From Branchipolynoe longqiensis (Eukaryota > Annelida > Polychaeta > Phyllodocida > Polynoidae), in contig CM059199.1 of NCBI GenBank assembly GCA_030323885.1, positions 39,936,590-40,000,589 on the forward strand: a stretch of DNA of 64,000 bases, given 5' to 3'. Within the stretch, counting starts at the first letter, position 1. Each line of letters opens with the position of its first letter. Of this stretch, positions 54,880 to 64,000 are shown piece after piece. The notes below the pieces were generated by a model, which ran no database searches, had not been told where the DNA came from, and worked only from the letters and a program-made list of their open reading frames with translations. Made by a program: the position numbers and the translations under genes.

Positions 54880-55110
54880 ATAAAACATGTAGTTTAATGA
54901 ACTTTAAAATTGAAATCGACGGCATTCTGTGGTAGCCATTTTGTCTTTTTGCATTCTCTCCCATTTCACCAATTCTGTACCAATATAAGTAGCCATTTGA
55001 TACTGGATCCAGGGATTCTACTTCCTCTTCCATACTAAAGCTATTTTCGCCCATATTTAGACTACGTTGGCATTCACCCCTACTACAAGTGTGGGGTGAA
55101 CCTTTTATTT
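54880..55110 (-). repeat. dispersed repeat D, inverted
   Basis: CATTTTGTCTTTTTGCATTC, CAATATAAGTAGCCATTTGA and TTCACCCCTACTACAAGTGT match 22755-22995 in reverse. Confidence 0.65.
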
Positions 55111-55214
55111 ATACGTAAACATACCATCAAAACTCGTGCATTGGGCGCGCTGGCAGATAAGTTTAAATCAATTACATTCTTCCTGGAATTCTTTCCTCAA
55201 GCACAAAAAAAAGT

Positions 55215-55445
55215 AAAGCTTGTTTTATTTAATGATGCCTCTAGAGCACATTCATTTTCATATCATCAGCTATTGGAGTTTAAACATATGGTCATTCTGA
55301 CATATTTCTTTGGAGGAAACCCATTGTCGCCACATAGGCTACTCTTTCCAAAAGCAGCAAGAGGTCTTTTATATGCACTTTCCCACAGACAGGACAGGAT
55401 ATACCACAGCATTTGGTGAACCAGTTGTGGACCACTAGTTGGAAT
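55215..55445 (+). repeat. dispersed repeat R
   Basis: CTTGTTTTATTTAATGATGC through TTCTTTGGAGGAAACCCATT to CCAGTTGTGGACCACTAGTT. Confidence 0.82.
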
Positions 55446-55629
55446 GGAAAATAGCCCCAAACTGCAAATGGATCCACTGAGCAGGATTGATCAGATGACC
55501 GACAGCTTCACAGGTGGACACTCTACTGCCTGAGCTACCTGCCACTCCCTTACTCAAGCATATGTCCACCGTATAAACCGAGGCCCACTTAGATATATGT
55601 ATTATCAATTATATATATAGAGAGAGAGA

Positions 55630-55751
55630 CCAGACAGGATGGCTGAATAAGGCTCCCACTTTGGTAGATCATGTAATTCGAACCCCTGGGTTCGAACCCT
55701 GGTCGAGTCAAACCAATGACTTAACAATGTATACCCGTCCCTTCCTAGCCT
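55630..55751 (+). mobile_element. SINE family 1, 5' half
   Basis: Head CCAGACAGGATGGCTGAATA, a duplicated B box (TTCGAACCCCTGGGTTCGAA) and GTCGAGTCAAACCAATGACT, ending CCTTCCTAGCCTGC where the minisatellite begins. Confidence 0.75.
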
Positions 55752-56242
55752 GCATAGATACCAATAGTAATATGATAATGAAGTATAGATAACATTACTA
55801 GTACATGATAGTTAATGCATACATATACCAATAGTAATATGATAATGAATTATGCATACCATCACTAGTGCATGAGAGTTAATACATATATATCAATAGT
55901 AATATGATGATCAATTATGGATAGCCTACCAACCATTACTAGTACATGAGAGTTAATGCATAGATACCAGTAGTAATATGATAATGGCTTATGGATAGCC
56001 TGCCATTACTAGTACATGAGAGTTACTGTATATATATCAGTAGTAATATGATAATTGCTTATGGATAGCCTACCATTACTAGTACATGAGAGTTAATGTA
56101 TAGATATCAATAGTAATCTGAGAATGACTTATGGATAGCCAACCATTACTAGTACATGAGAGTTAATGCATAGATACCAATAGTAATTTGGTAATCAATT
56201 ATGTACTCTATTACTAGTACATGAGAGGCAATGGATACCTAC
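55752..56242. repeat. ~70-bp minisatellite abutting an exon donor
   Basis: About seven units (starts near 55799, 55866, 55940, 56010, 56080, 56150 and a last half-unit at 56215) of AGTACATGAGAGTTAATGCA-TAGATACCAATAGTAATATG-ATAATG..TTATGGATAGCC. The last half-unit (56215-56250) runs through the intron start and across the 5' splice site of the exon at 56243-56527. Confidence 0.88.
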
Positions 56243-56527
56243 CAGTAGTTCTAGAACTAGAAGTTAGATTTTCACAGAAGTACGCGGGGGGCAAGCTCCC
56301 AGTGCATGTACACGTGTAGTGACCCTCCATTTCGTGACATGTGCCGTTGTTGGCGCATGCGTCCTTGACACATTCCACTTCCTGTTGTCTGCAGTACCGC
56401 CCGGTTTTACCATAGTTGTATTCGCACGTCTTCATTGGCTTTCTTGGACACAGGGTGAACTCGTCAATTCCCTTTTTACACACGCAGTCCTCACTGACAG
56501 AAACGCACGGACAGGTGCTGCAAACCT
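56243..56527 (-). CDS. EGF-like exon of host gene 2
   Basis: Acceptor TTTGGTCTACAG, donor ACTACTG|GTAGGTAT; 285 nt with phase 1 at both ends. The 94 codons start VCSTCPCVSVSEDCVCKKG, then carry a six-cysteine EGF-like module from CVKDACANNGTCHEMEGHYT through CTCTGSLPPAYFC (C-x4-C-x5-C-x8-C-x1-C spacing), and end ENLTSSSRTT with an N-linked glycosylation motif (NLT). The upstream part has further cysteines (CPRKPMKTCEY, GRYCRQQEVEC). Such symmetric phase-1 exons are typical of secreted or membrane multidomain proteins. The gene is not identified. No signal peptide or membrane segment is visible in this exon. Confidence 0.75.
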
Positions 56528-56599
56528 CTGTAGACCAAATTTTAAAAAGAAAAGGGTAAATGAATGTTATTCATATATGTAAATCTTTCGTCAAAGGTT

Positions 56600-56810
56600 T
56601 TTTAAATATTTAACAACACCTCTAGAACACATTGATTTTTATCATTGGCTATTGGTCATTCTGACATATTTCTTTGGAGGAAACCCACTGCCGCCACATA
56701 GGCTACTCTTTCTGATAAGCGGCAAAGGGTCTTTTATATGCACTTTCCCACACACAGGACAGCACGTACCACAGCCTTTGATGAACCAGTTGTGAACCAC
56801 TTGTAAAGTC
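56600..56810 (+). repeat. dispersed repeat R in the intron of host gene 2
   Basis: TTTAACAACACCTCTAGAAC, CTTTGGAGGAAACCCACTGC, GAACCAGTTGTGAACCACTT. Confidence 0.8.
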
Positions 56811-57603
56811 GACGGTTGGTGGTTTGAGTGGTGTAGATAGGCTAATAAGAAATCACTACAGGCAAGGAAGGAAAGTAGATAAAAAGTGAAAGGTAGGAGA
56901 GTGAGACTCTCTCATTTATTGTAGTTGTAGTTTCAAGAACAAGATGGTGGTGATCACATGATCCAGTCTTCCAATCCCTAACAAGCATTCCTCTATCCAC
57001 CAATGAGGGTTCAATATCCCTGTTGCCAAGGCATGGTTAGATCTGGCTACAGTGCCCTGTTGTATCCGGTGCAGTGATCCATAAATAACTCTTGGAGGGG
57101 AGGGGGTATGTGAGGCAACTTCCCAAAGACTGTCCCAAATAAGAAGTGACATTCTTTCAGGTCAAGAAGTGACCCTCTCTCTCTATACTATATCAATACA
57201 CAATTTCTATCCTAATTAGTAATAGCACACCAACTCCACATATACCCTATATGCCTTTGGTGTTACATACTATTCACCATTTTATAGACAAGTTTGCAAT
57301 TTATTATAGCAGAGTTCTCCATATCCCATATCTCATATATCGGAAAATTTTACACACTGGTTGTATCTTTTGTCAATGCGGTAGCACTGGGCTTCCGACG
57401 GTAAGTGTTACGGGTATATAGGTATTTAAACCCTTTTTCTTCTACGTTGTGTATATAGTAAAATTGAAGTGTGAAGTAAATTTTGAAATTAAAGTGTACA
57501 CAATGCAACAAGTAATGAGTATGAGGCACATTAAATCATTTTAAATTTACATGCAAGGTTTTACTTGTTGGTTCAGGATTTCCAATTCAAGATATACTAA
57601 TAC
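56811..57603. other. no gene seen
   Basis: Intron of host gene 2. Unclassified sequence; a short motif TATAGTAAAATTGAAGTGTG recurs at 61038-61060. Confidence 0.4.
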
Positions 57604-57650
57604 CTGTAAAGCTGCAAAATCCGATGAAAATATCAAATCTTCATAGGTTA
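57604..57650 (+). mobile_element. MITE M8 left-end fragment
   Basis: GTAAAGCTGCAAAATCCGATGAAAATATCAAATC resembles the M8 terminus; the body is lost after about 45 bp. Confidence 0.5.
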
Positions 57651-57929
57651 GTTTGTTCTTTCAATTTAGCTCGCATTGTTCGATGCAAACAAAATGGTAA
57701 TGTATACGATAGTGTTGAAGTAAATGTGTGTTCCATATATATATATGTGATGTATAAGGATTATGTGAGTAAAAGGGCGCGGATGGGATTTATTATTATT
57801 AGTCATTATATTCATTATCTACTGACCACTATTCTCGATGAATTCACTCCTTATCCTACATTCTGGTACGGTTGCGCCACCAACGGCCCCAACCCTTGGG
57901 GCCGTTGGTGGCGCAACCCGTTCTGTGGC

Positions 57930-58215
57930 GGAGTGGTTAGAGTGTCTGACTTTTTTCTAGGTCAGACTCCTAATCTTAGGGTCAGCGGTTCGATTCCCCG
58001 TGCCCCCAGCTCTGCCAATTTGGATTTCCACCGCTGTGTATAACTTACAGCGTCATCAAAGGCCGGTTGCTCTCATACCATGTCTATGTGGTGTGGGAGG
58101 TTAAAAATCACTTGGGTCGGTAAAAGTGTAGGCTCGTGCTTTCTATCGACCAGCAGTGGAATGAGGAAGACCAGTCGTCTATGACTGAAATTTCCCCTGC
58201 TTAAACAACTAATGG
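57930..58215 (+). mobile_element. tRNA-derived SINE, family 2
   Basis: The head is tRNA-Ser/Leu-like with a long variable arm: GTGGCGGAGTGGTTAGAGTG (A box) and GCGGTTCGATTCCCCGTGCC (B box). It is followed by an unrelated body and ends ACCC(A)14. An (A)n tail distinguishes it from family 1. The preceding GTTGGTGGCGCAACC words form a short inverted repeat (57868-57918). A functional tRNA is unlikely because the acceptor stem does not close. Confidence 0.75.
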
Positions 58216-58369
58216 ACCCAAAAAAAAAAAAAAACCCTAACTACAGCACGCCCATTGTCATTCATGCCCGATAATCTTTTCCGAGCCCAGATAATACCTT
58301 AATATCAACCCACTTATTATTGTCTTGTTCCTTTTGTACTGGAGCCGTCCTTTATATATATGTGGTATG

Positions 58370-58775
58370 CAGGTATAGCAATACCTCAGGGAGTTTGACG
58401 CCCCTGCCCTGCAGAGTTGTAAACCACTGCCTTGTGGTACAGGTTCTTGACAGAACCGAAGGCTAAGGGAGCAAACCCTAAACAGAAAACCATGTCACTG
58501 TGGCAGCATTAAGGGCGGTTGATGTATGGAACTCCCAACATCTCCCGACCAGCCACTGCAGGGACAAATAGTTTTGCGCCTGTCTTGACATGTTCTTGCC
58601 GGTGTGAAACCTCTATTTTCTCCCCGAGAGAGTGCCGCTGGTAACTTGCAAAAGCCAGCAGCACTTCAACACTTTTGCAGGCAGCTTTCATGAAATGTGC
58701 TAAATGGAGAGCGGCAGTCAAGTAATGAAAGCAGTCTTTGTCGCATCGTGACCGACAGCATGATGATGATGATGA
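58370..58775 (+). mobile_element. chimeric LINE-derived non-autonomous element
   Basis: Starts TATGCAGGTATAGCAATACC, has the same 5' module as 49886-50225, joins the LINE 3' end at CATGAAATGT|GCTAAATGGAGAG and ends in an (ATG)n tail. It is 400 bp. Confidence 0.82.
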
Positions 58776-58829
58776 TGATGATCAACCCACTTATTATTGT
58801 CTTGTTCCTTTTGTACTGTAGCCGTCCTT

Positions 58830-58860
<31 letters not shown>

Positions 58861-58880
58861 ATATAGAGAGAGAGAGATTG
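58830..58880. repeat. AT and AG dinucleotide tract
   Basis: (AT)n followed by (AG)5. The preceding CCCACTTATTATTGTCTTGT-TCC and GCCGTCCTTTATATATA phrase is a direct repeat of 58305-58360, so the chimeric element appears to sit between duplicated ~55-bp flanks. Confidence 0.8.
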
Positions 58881-58884
58881 TTTG

Positions 58885-59269
58885 TTATAGTCTACTTTAG
58901 TTTGAAGTAAATACCGATTGCGCTCTACCGATTGGGCTAACGCGTCCGGTAAATTGATCATTATAATCTATCTTACTTCAGTTGTATTTTAAATCGCTGA
59001 CATTGAAGAAATTTCAAGTGAAAACATGCTAATTGTGTTGTGTGTGTACATCCAAAACTCTGACAGTGACACCGTAGACTTCAGTAGTAACAGGTTCTCT
59101 TAAATTGAGTATATGAATCTGCTTAAAATTGCATAGTCCGATGGTTTTGGGCTTCTGTCATTTTCTGAGTATATATATATTATTAGGTTGGTCATTATAA
59201 TCTACCTTACATTAGTTTGAAGTACCTTTTATTCTAAAGGGCTAGCCTTTGAGATATTTGAAGTGCAAG
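58885..59269 (-). mobile_element. MITE M8 fragments around a SINE-1 head scrap
   Basis: TTATAGTCTACTTTAGTTTGAAGTAAATA, a reversed SINE-1 head (GCTCTACCGATTGGGCTAAC, 58921-58945), then M8 body to 59120. A second M8 start TTAAAATTGCATAGTCCGATG (59130) leads to GAGATATTTGAAGTGCAAGA, where the minisatellite begins. Confidence 0.6.
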
Positions 59270-60568
59270 ATATCCACTTACTTTAATTACAGATTTCCAC
59301 TTACCTTTATTACAGATTTACACTTACTTTTATTACAGATTTCCACTTACTCTTATTACAGATTTCCACTTATGTTTATTGCAGTGTTCCACTTACTCTT
59401 ATTACAGATTTCCACTTAACGTAATTACAAATTTCCACTTACTCTTATTACAGATTTCCACTTACCCTTATTACATATTTCCACTTACTCTTATTACATA
59501 TTTCCACTTACTTTTTTTACAGATTTCCACTTAGCTTTATTACAAATTTCTCCTTACTTTTATCACAGATTTCCACATACTTTTATTACAGATTTCCATT
59601 TGCGTTTATTACAGATTTCCACTTACTCTTACTACAGATTTCCACTTACTCTTATTATAGATTTCCACTTACCCTTATTACAGATTTCGACTTACGTTTA
59701 TTACAGATTGGCACTCACTCTTATCACAGATTTACACTTACTTTTATTACAGATTTCCACTAACTTTATTACAGATTTCCACTTACGCTTATTACAGAGT
59801 TCCACTTACTTTTATTACAGATTTCCACTTACTCTTATTACAGATTTCCAGCGACTCTTATTATAGACTTCCACTTAGTTTTATTACAGATTTTCACTTA
59901 CTTTCATTACAGATTTCGACTTTCCCCTATTACAGATTTCCAATTACTCTTATTACAGATTTCCACTTACCTTTATTACAGATTTCCACTCAGTTTTATT
60001 ACAGATTTCCCCTTACTTTTATTACAGATTTCCACCTACTCTTATTACAGATTTCCACTTACCTTTATTACAAACTTCCACTTAGTTTTATTACAGAATT
60101 CCACTTACCTTTATTACAGATTTCCACTTACTCTTATTACAGATTTCCACTTACCTTTAATACAGATTTCCACTTAGTTTTATTACAGATTCTCACTTAG
60201 TTTTATTATAGATTTCCACTTAGTTTTATTATAGATTTCCACTTATGCTTATTACAGATTTCCACTTACCTTTATTGCAGATTTCCACTTACTCTTATTA
60301 CAGATTTCCACTTACCTTTATTACAGATTTCCACTCAGTTTTATTACAGATTTCCACTAACCTTTATTACAGATTTCAACTTACCTTTATTACAGATTTC
60401 CACTCAGTTTTATTACAGATTTCCACTTACTTTTATTACTGATTTCCACTTACTTTTATTACAGATTTAAACTTACTTTCATTACAGATTTCCACTTACG
60501 TTTATTACACATTTCCACTTACTCTTATTACAGATTTTGACTTACGTATATGACAGATTTCTACTTAC
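59270..60568. repeat. 23-bp minisatellite (~57 units) beginning at an exon's 5' splice site
   Basis: The plus-strand unit is ATTTCCACTTACTTTTATTACAG with variants. On the minus (gene) strand the unit is about GAAATCTGTAATAAAAGTAAGTG, so most units carry AAAGTAAGT, a near-consensus 5' splice site. The unit nearest the exon (60561-60583) reads GAAATCTGTGGTAAAAGTAAGTA and includes the last 17 nt of the exon plus its donor. One unit is 22 bp; the rest keep 23 bp with substitutions. Confidence 0.92.
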
Positions 60569-60649
60569 TTTTACCACAGATTTCAAATCCAAACGTCGGA
60601 TCACAGTAGCAGTTGCCGCGTTCTTTCAATAACTCGATATCTGAGGGTT
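60569..60649 (-). CDS. cysteine-bearing exon of host gene 2
   Basis: Acceptor TTTTAAAATCTCTACAG, then two bases completing a codon and PSDIELLKERGNCYCDPTFG-FEICGK. The donor AAAA|GTAAGTAG gives 81 nt with phase 1 at both ends; the alternative TGTG|GTAAAA 6 bp earlier keeps the same phase. The CYCDPTFGFEIC spacing suits an extracellular disulfide module that continues in the next exon (56243-56527), which also starts in phase 1. Its 3' end is the founding unit of the adjoining minisatellite. Protein family not identified. Confidence 0.65.
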
Positions 60650-60816
60650 CTGTAGAGATTTTAAAATGGTGAATCATTTTAGCAATTTGCGCAGTATCAA
60701 GTTAGTTCTACGCGGACAATGCTTCTCTGCCCCCACATCTAAAAGTAATATAGTAAGGCACATTCTAGATTAAAATGATGTAATCGGACCCCTTCAGACC
60801 ATAAGTTTTACAGGTA

Positions 60817-60994
60817 CAGTAAAACCTCTCTAACCAACCACCTCCACAGATCAACCACTCCCCTATATCGATCGCTTTTTTGGGGTCCCAACAATACCAT
60901 TGTAAGAATATTTTAACTCCCTAAATCGACCATCTCCCTAAATCGACCACTTAAAGTCGGTCTCATGGCCAGTCGATTTAGAGAGGCTTTACTG
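60817..60994. mobile_element. pogo-like MITE, complete
   Basis: TA (60815-60816), CAGTAAAACCTCTCTAACCA at the left end, ATTTAGAGAGGCTTTACTG at the right end, TA (60995-60996). It is 178 bp. CAGTnnnACCTCT ends with a TA duplication suit the Tc1/mariner-pogo group. Confidence 0.78.
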
Positions 60995-60996
60995 TA

Positions 60997-61336
60997 TATA
61001 GGTATTTACACAATTTTGTTTATGTGGTCTATATATATATAGTAAATTGAAGTGTGAACTAAATTCTGAATATTAAATTGTAAACAATGCCATAAGTAAT
61101 GAGTGTGGGGAAATACATAACCAATGTCTGATTAACCCTACACATGTCCTAGCCTTGCAGATGTTATCACCCATAGGATATAAATAAAAACATGAATAAG
61201 TTAAGTAAAACTGACTCTGGCTCTACTTCTAACACTAGTCTGAGTGACCAGATGTGTCTAGATCTAAATCCAGATGGTATGATAGGTGGCGAGGGAGGAG
61301 AGGAAGGCAGGAGTTGGCAGGGTGAAGGGAGGCGAC
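60997..61336. other. no gene seen
   Basis: Unclassified sequence with a short TA run. Confidence 0.4.
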
Positions 61337-61997
61337 TGGCTTAAGCTGAGATTCCTTACACACGGTATGTGGTATGCGGTATGCGAATGCGAATGCGGCA
61401 AAAAATCGAAACGCCTTGAAGTCAATGGGCTACAACCCTTACACGTGGTATGCGGTAGCGAATGCGAATGCGAATGCGTTTTTCCGATCGGTCCATGTAG
61501 CGATCGGTGCAGCATGCGTTATGCGTCAAGCTGGGTGTGCATAGAAACCTGAGTCTGATGTGTCCATTAGTTTAACACTAGGAGAGGCGACTGAGCATTA
61601 CGGAACGGTCACACAAAGGGGTGCAGAGGGGACACCAGGCATAGAGGGGTGCCGTGTACATAGTGATTAGTGTGTGAGGAGGGGAAACATATGGTGGTGG
61701 TGGTGGTAGTGGTAGTGGTAGTGGTAGTGGTAGTGGTAGTGGTACGGGTGGTGGTGGTGGTAGTGGTGCCGTGTACATAGTGATTAGTCTCACATGGGGG
61801 TTCCTTCCTTTATAATTGCCAAAGCATAGATAACTATTCCTATTTCTGTGGATTAAGGTAGGAACCCCTGTCTGAGACCTCGCCGCATGCTGCATACCGC
61901 ATGCTGCATACCGCGTAGAAGGAATCATGCCATTCGCATACCGCATGCCGCATGCCGCATGCCGCATGCCGCATACCGCGTATAAGGAATCCTAGCT
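61337..61997. mobile_element. MITE M4, long subtype
   Basis: Left CTTAAGCTGAGATTCCTTAC, (GAATGC) words, CCGATCGGTCCATGTAGCGATC, TGTCCATTAGTTTAACACTA core, a (GGTGGTAGT)n stretch (61694-61765), right arm CGCATGCCGCATACCGCGTA and AGGAATCCTAGCTTTAGG. Confidence 0.72.
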
Positions 61998-62131
61998 TTA
62001 GGAGCATGGAAGCGGCCGGCTATAAAGGCCGGGAGAGAGGGGGGGGGGGTGCGTAATGGTGCAGAGGGCGAGAGGGAGAGGGGGGGGGGGTCCTCCTCCC
62101 CCGCCACGAATCACACGCAATGCAAGCATTA
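61998..62131 (-). mobile_element. A-type terminus of a DIRS/Ngaro-like element
   Basis: On the minus strand it starts GGTCGTAATGCTTGCATTGC, then a GTGGCGGGGGAGGAGGAC region and a TATAAAGG-like CGGCTATAAAGGCCGG. It is similar to A1 at 45228-45480 (GGTCGTAATGCGAGCATTGC ... CCTTATAAGG). No downstream element remains. Confidence 0.55.
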
Positions 62132-62491
62132 CGACCAAGATGTGCCGATTAGTTTAATATAAATGCAATGCTAGATAAAAGATTCACATCTTAATTTTTA
62201 ATATATATATATATATATACGTTTCAAATAGTAGTTGAAATGTGCTGAAACTAACAGATTCCATAGCTGCACTCACTGCTTCAACATGCGCCATGTTCTT
62301 CGAGCAGGTTTGTTTTGCTTTTACGCATCCCACAAGGCACCGCACCGCTGGAATTATGAACCAGTCTATTGAAATCCCCCAAGGCAAGTAGCAAGAACCA
62401 TGCTGTGAGTGATGGTGGTTAATGGTGCTTATTTGCACACACAGGTGGCGCCATATCCGGCGAGAACTGGAACTAGGGACGATGGGTATGG

Positions 62492-63060
62492 GGGTCGACG
62501 TGTCTCACTTTTAGGCGAAACGTCGGGACACGTCGGGAAGGGATATGCGCGTGTTACGCACGCGTTAGGCGTGCTTCAGTACATGTCGGTACACTTTGAG
62601 TGAGAGTGCCGGTGCCGGCACGCGTCGGCGCACGTCGAGTGTTTTGTGCTTGCACAAAACTTTCGATGCGTGCCGACACGCGCCAACGTGTGGGTGCGAC
62701 CGTTACGGGGACGTTAGGCACATGTCGAGATCCGCTGGACGCCCTGGAATAACGTTATGCGAACGCCAAGCGTTAGGGTCGTGCCCACACATTGCGCCAA
62801 AATGTTGCTTTGTTGTTTTATGTTGTTTTATGTCCTAGCTACATCTAAGGTCATATCAGGACGGCGCGCCAAACTTTTTTCTTTTTTTTCTCACACGCCG
62901 ATATACGTTACCACAACGTTGGCTGCGCGCTACAAACACGCTGCGCTGACATCAAACTTTTTCCCAAACCGCTGAAAAGTTGGACGTGTCTTGACGCATT
63001 CAACTTATTTTGCGCGTTGGCGGCGCGCCGGCGAGAAGCGTCGTAATGTGACAGCCCCAT
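62492..63060. mobile_element. MITE M1, copy d (left end lost)
   Basis: Body from GGGGTCGACGTGTCTCACTT to AGCGTCGTAATGTGACAGCC, with GTTTTGTGCTTGCACAAAAC (about 62641-62660) and the SINE-tail fragment (about 62805-62865, partly duplicated as TGTTGTTTTATGTTGTTTTA). Confidence 0.75.
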
Positions 63061-63404
63061 AAAGCTGGGCACCACATTCAGCTTCATTTTAAAACAATTG
63101 TTTTACTTGTAAGATATAACCTTGTTTGCTTAACTGTAATCAATAACATCTTGTTTGTCTGGATGTGTGTTTGATTTCGACGTTACATGAGTAATGATCA
63201 ATTGGAATAAGATCTAAATTAAATAGTGAAATAGTTATTTTTTCAATTCTGACATGTGCGCAACATGGACAACTTCATAAGAACACAGATTTTGCTATTA
63301 ATTATGTCAAACGGTTTTGTTTTGCTATTATTTGGAAGGTTTTCATTTTTGGTTTTCATTTTCGGTTTCAATGTCACACTCTAGTGCCCAGTTTCAGAGA
63401 ATGA

Positions 63405-63735
63405 CCGAGCATGGTGGCCTAATCGGGAGAGTGCAGGCCTCGCATGAGGAAGGTCGGGAATTCGGTTCCCGGCTGAGTCAAACCAATGACTTTTAAGATT
63501 TATACTTGTCACTTCCTAGCCTGGCGTTCGGCATTAATAGGTTAGGGCAAGGACTGGTTAGCTCAGTGTCAGGATAATGGGACTGAGTGGGATATCAGGT
63601 CATGGTGCCAGCAGCTATGATCTCCCAGTAGGGCAGCACTATAAAGTCACCATGAGTGCACACTGTCAAAAATCGGTACCCATCCAGATATAACCTGAGA
63701 TATTGCCAGGATGTAAAACTCCAACAACCAACCAA
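63405..63735 (+). mobile_element. tRNA-derived SINE, family 1
   Basis: Head GACCGAGCATGGTGGCCTAA, B box GAATTCGGTTCCCGG, complete body, 3' end GAGATATTGCCAGGATGTAA with an (AACC)n tail. Confidence 0.9.
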
Positions 63736-64000
63736 CCAGAGTATGACCCATAGCCATATAACTAGCTAACATATAGGAAGGTTGTGTTAAGTGAGGTATA
63801 AAGTACTTATGCAAATATTATTCATGTATGTAATTCTCTTGCTGTGTTATTTACTTGTTCTACTCGTCTCAAATACTCATGTAACCTCTTTTGATATGTT
63901 CTTTGGTAGTTTGGGTTACTGGAGGCTGGGGTGGTGCAGCCTGGACGGTGGGAGGTCTTCTTTCAAGCAGCTCCCTAATTTCCCCCCCCCCGTGGCCCCC

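Noticed and set aside
57935..58010. Possible tRNA-Ser/Leu gene
   Set aside because: The acceptor stem does not pair and the sequence continues into a body with a poly-A tail, so it is a SINE head.
62277..62365. Minus-strand exon-like stretch with WFIIPAVRCLVGCVKAKQTC and a good GTGAGT donor
   Set aside because: Ends in phase 0 while the next gene 2 exon needs phase 1, and the acceptor TTTCAATAG is weak. Kept only as a candidate.

Overview
This window looks like non-coding-rich, intron-rich animal DNA from a repeat-dense genome, most likely a mollusc and probably a gastropod. The evidence is: no long uninterrupted genes; short exons with good splice sites far apart; hundreds of bases of AT dinucleotide and trinucleotide repeats; many tRNA-derived SINEs; many palindromic MITEs; and relics of Jockey-like, Gypsy-like and tyrosine-recombinase (DIRS/Ngaro-like) retrotransposons together. 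The taxon is inferred from this mix and was not searched.

Host genes. Two genes are visible, both on the minus strand. Gene 1 has three phase-compatible exons (8723-8830, 6949-7064, 2315-2577). The first resembles the IP3-receptor-binding region of KRAP/ITPRID/TESPA1 proteins. Gene 2 has two cysteine-rich exons (60569-60649, 56243-56527), both bounded by phase-1 introns; the second encodes an EGF-like module of a probable extracellular protein. Everything between is intron or intergenic DNA filled with repeats.

Retroelements. 34883-38740 is a decayed Jockey-like LINE (ORF1 with zinc knuckles, endonuclease, RT). It abuts a truncated Gypsy-like element on the opposite strand (38745-41245) and then a LINE 3' end with an A tail (41246-41957). 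42715-45480 is a gag-only tyrosine-recombinase-type element with an A1-gag-B1-A2-B2 split-direct-repeat layout. 49735-54700 is a related RT-RNase H-recombinase element, broken by a 1.8 kb LINE (49886-51717) with an 11-bp target duplication. Short chimeric derivatives of that LINE lie at 1746-2110, 20459-21008 and 58370-58775.

DNA transposon relics. There are at least nine MITE families, many nested. They include two TTAA-flanked families that share the terminal word AGCT, two CCGG-flanked TGTCGC...GCGACA elements (Ginger-like), a group whose ends read as CTGTCACA plus a phrase reiterated through the element, a pogo-like family and a hAT-like one. Three tRNA-derived SINE families are scattered on both strands.

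The most striking observation is in gene 2. Each visible exon is followed directly, with no gap, by a minisatellite whose unit is derived from the exon's own 5' splice site: about 57 copies of a 23-bp unit (59270-60568) that often carries GTAAGT, and about 7 copies of a ~70-bp unit (55752-56242).
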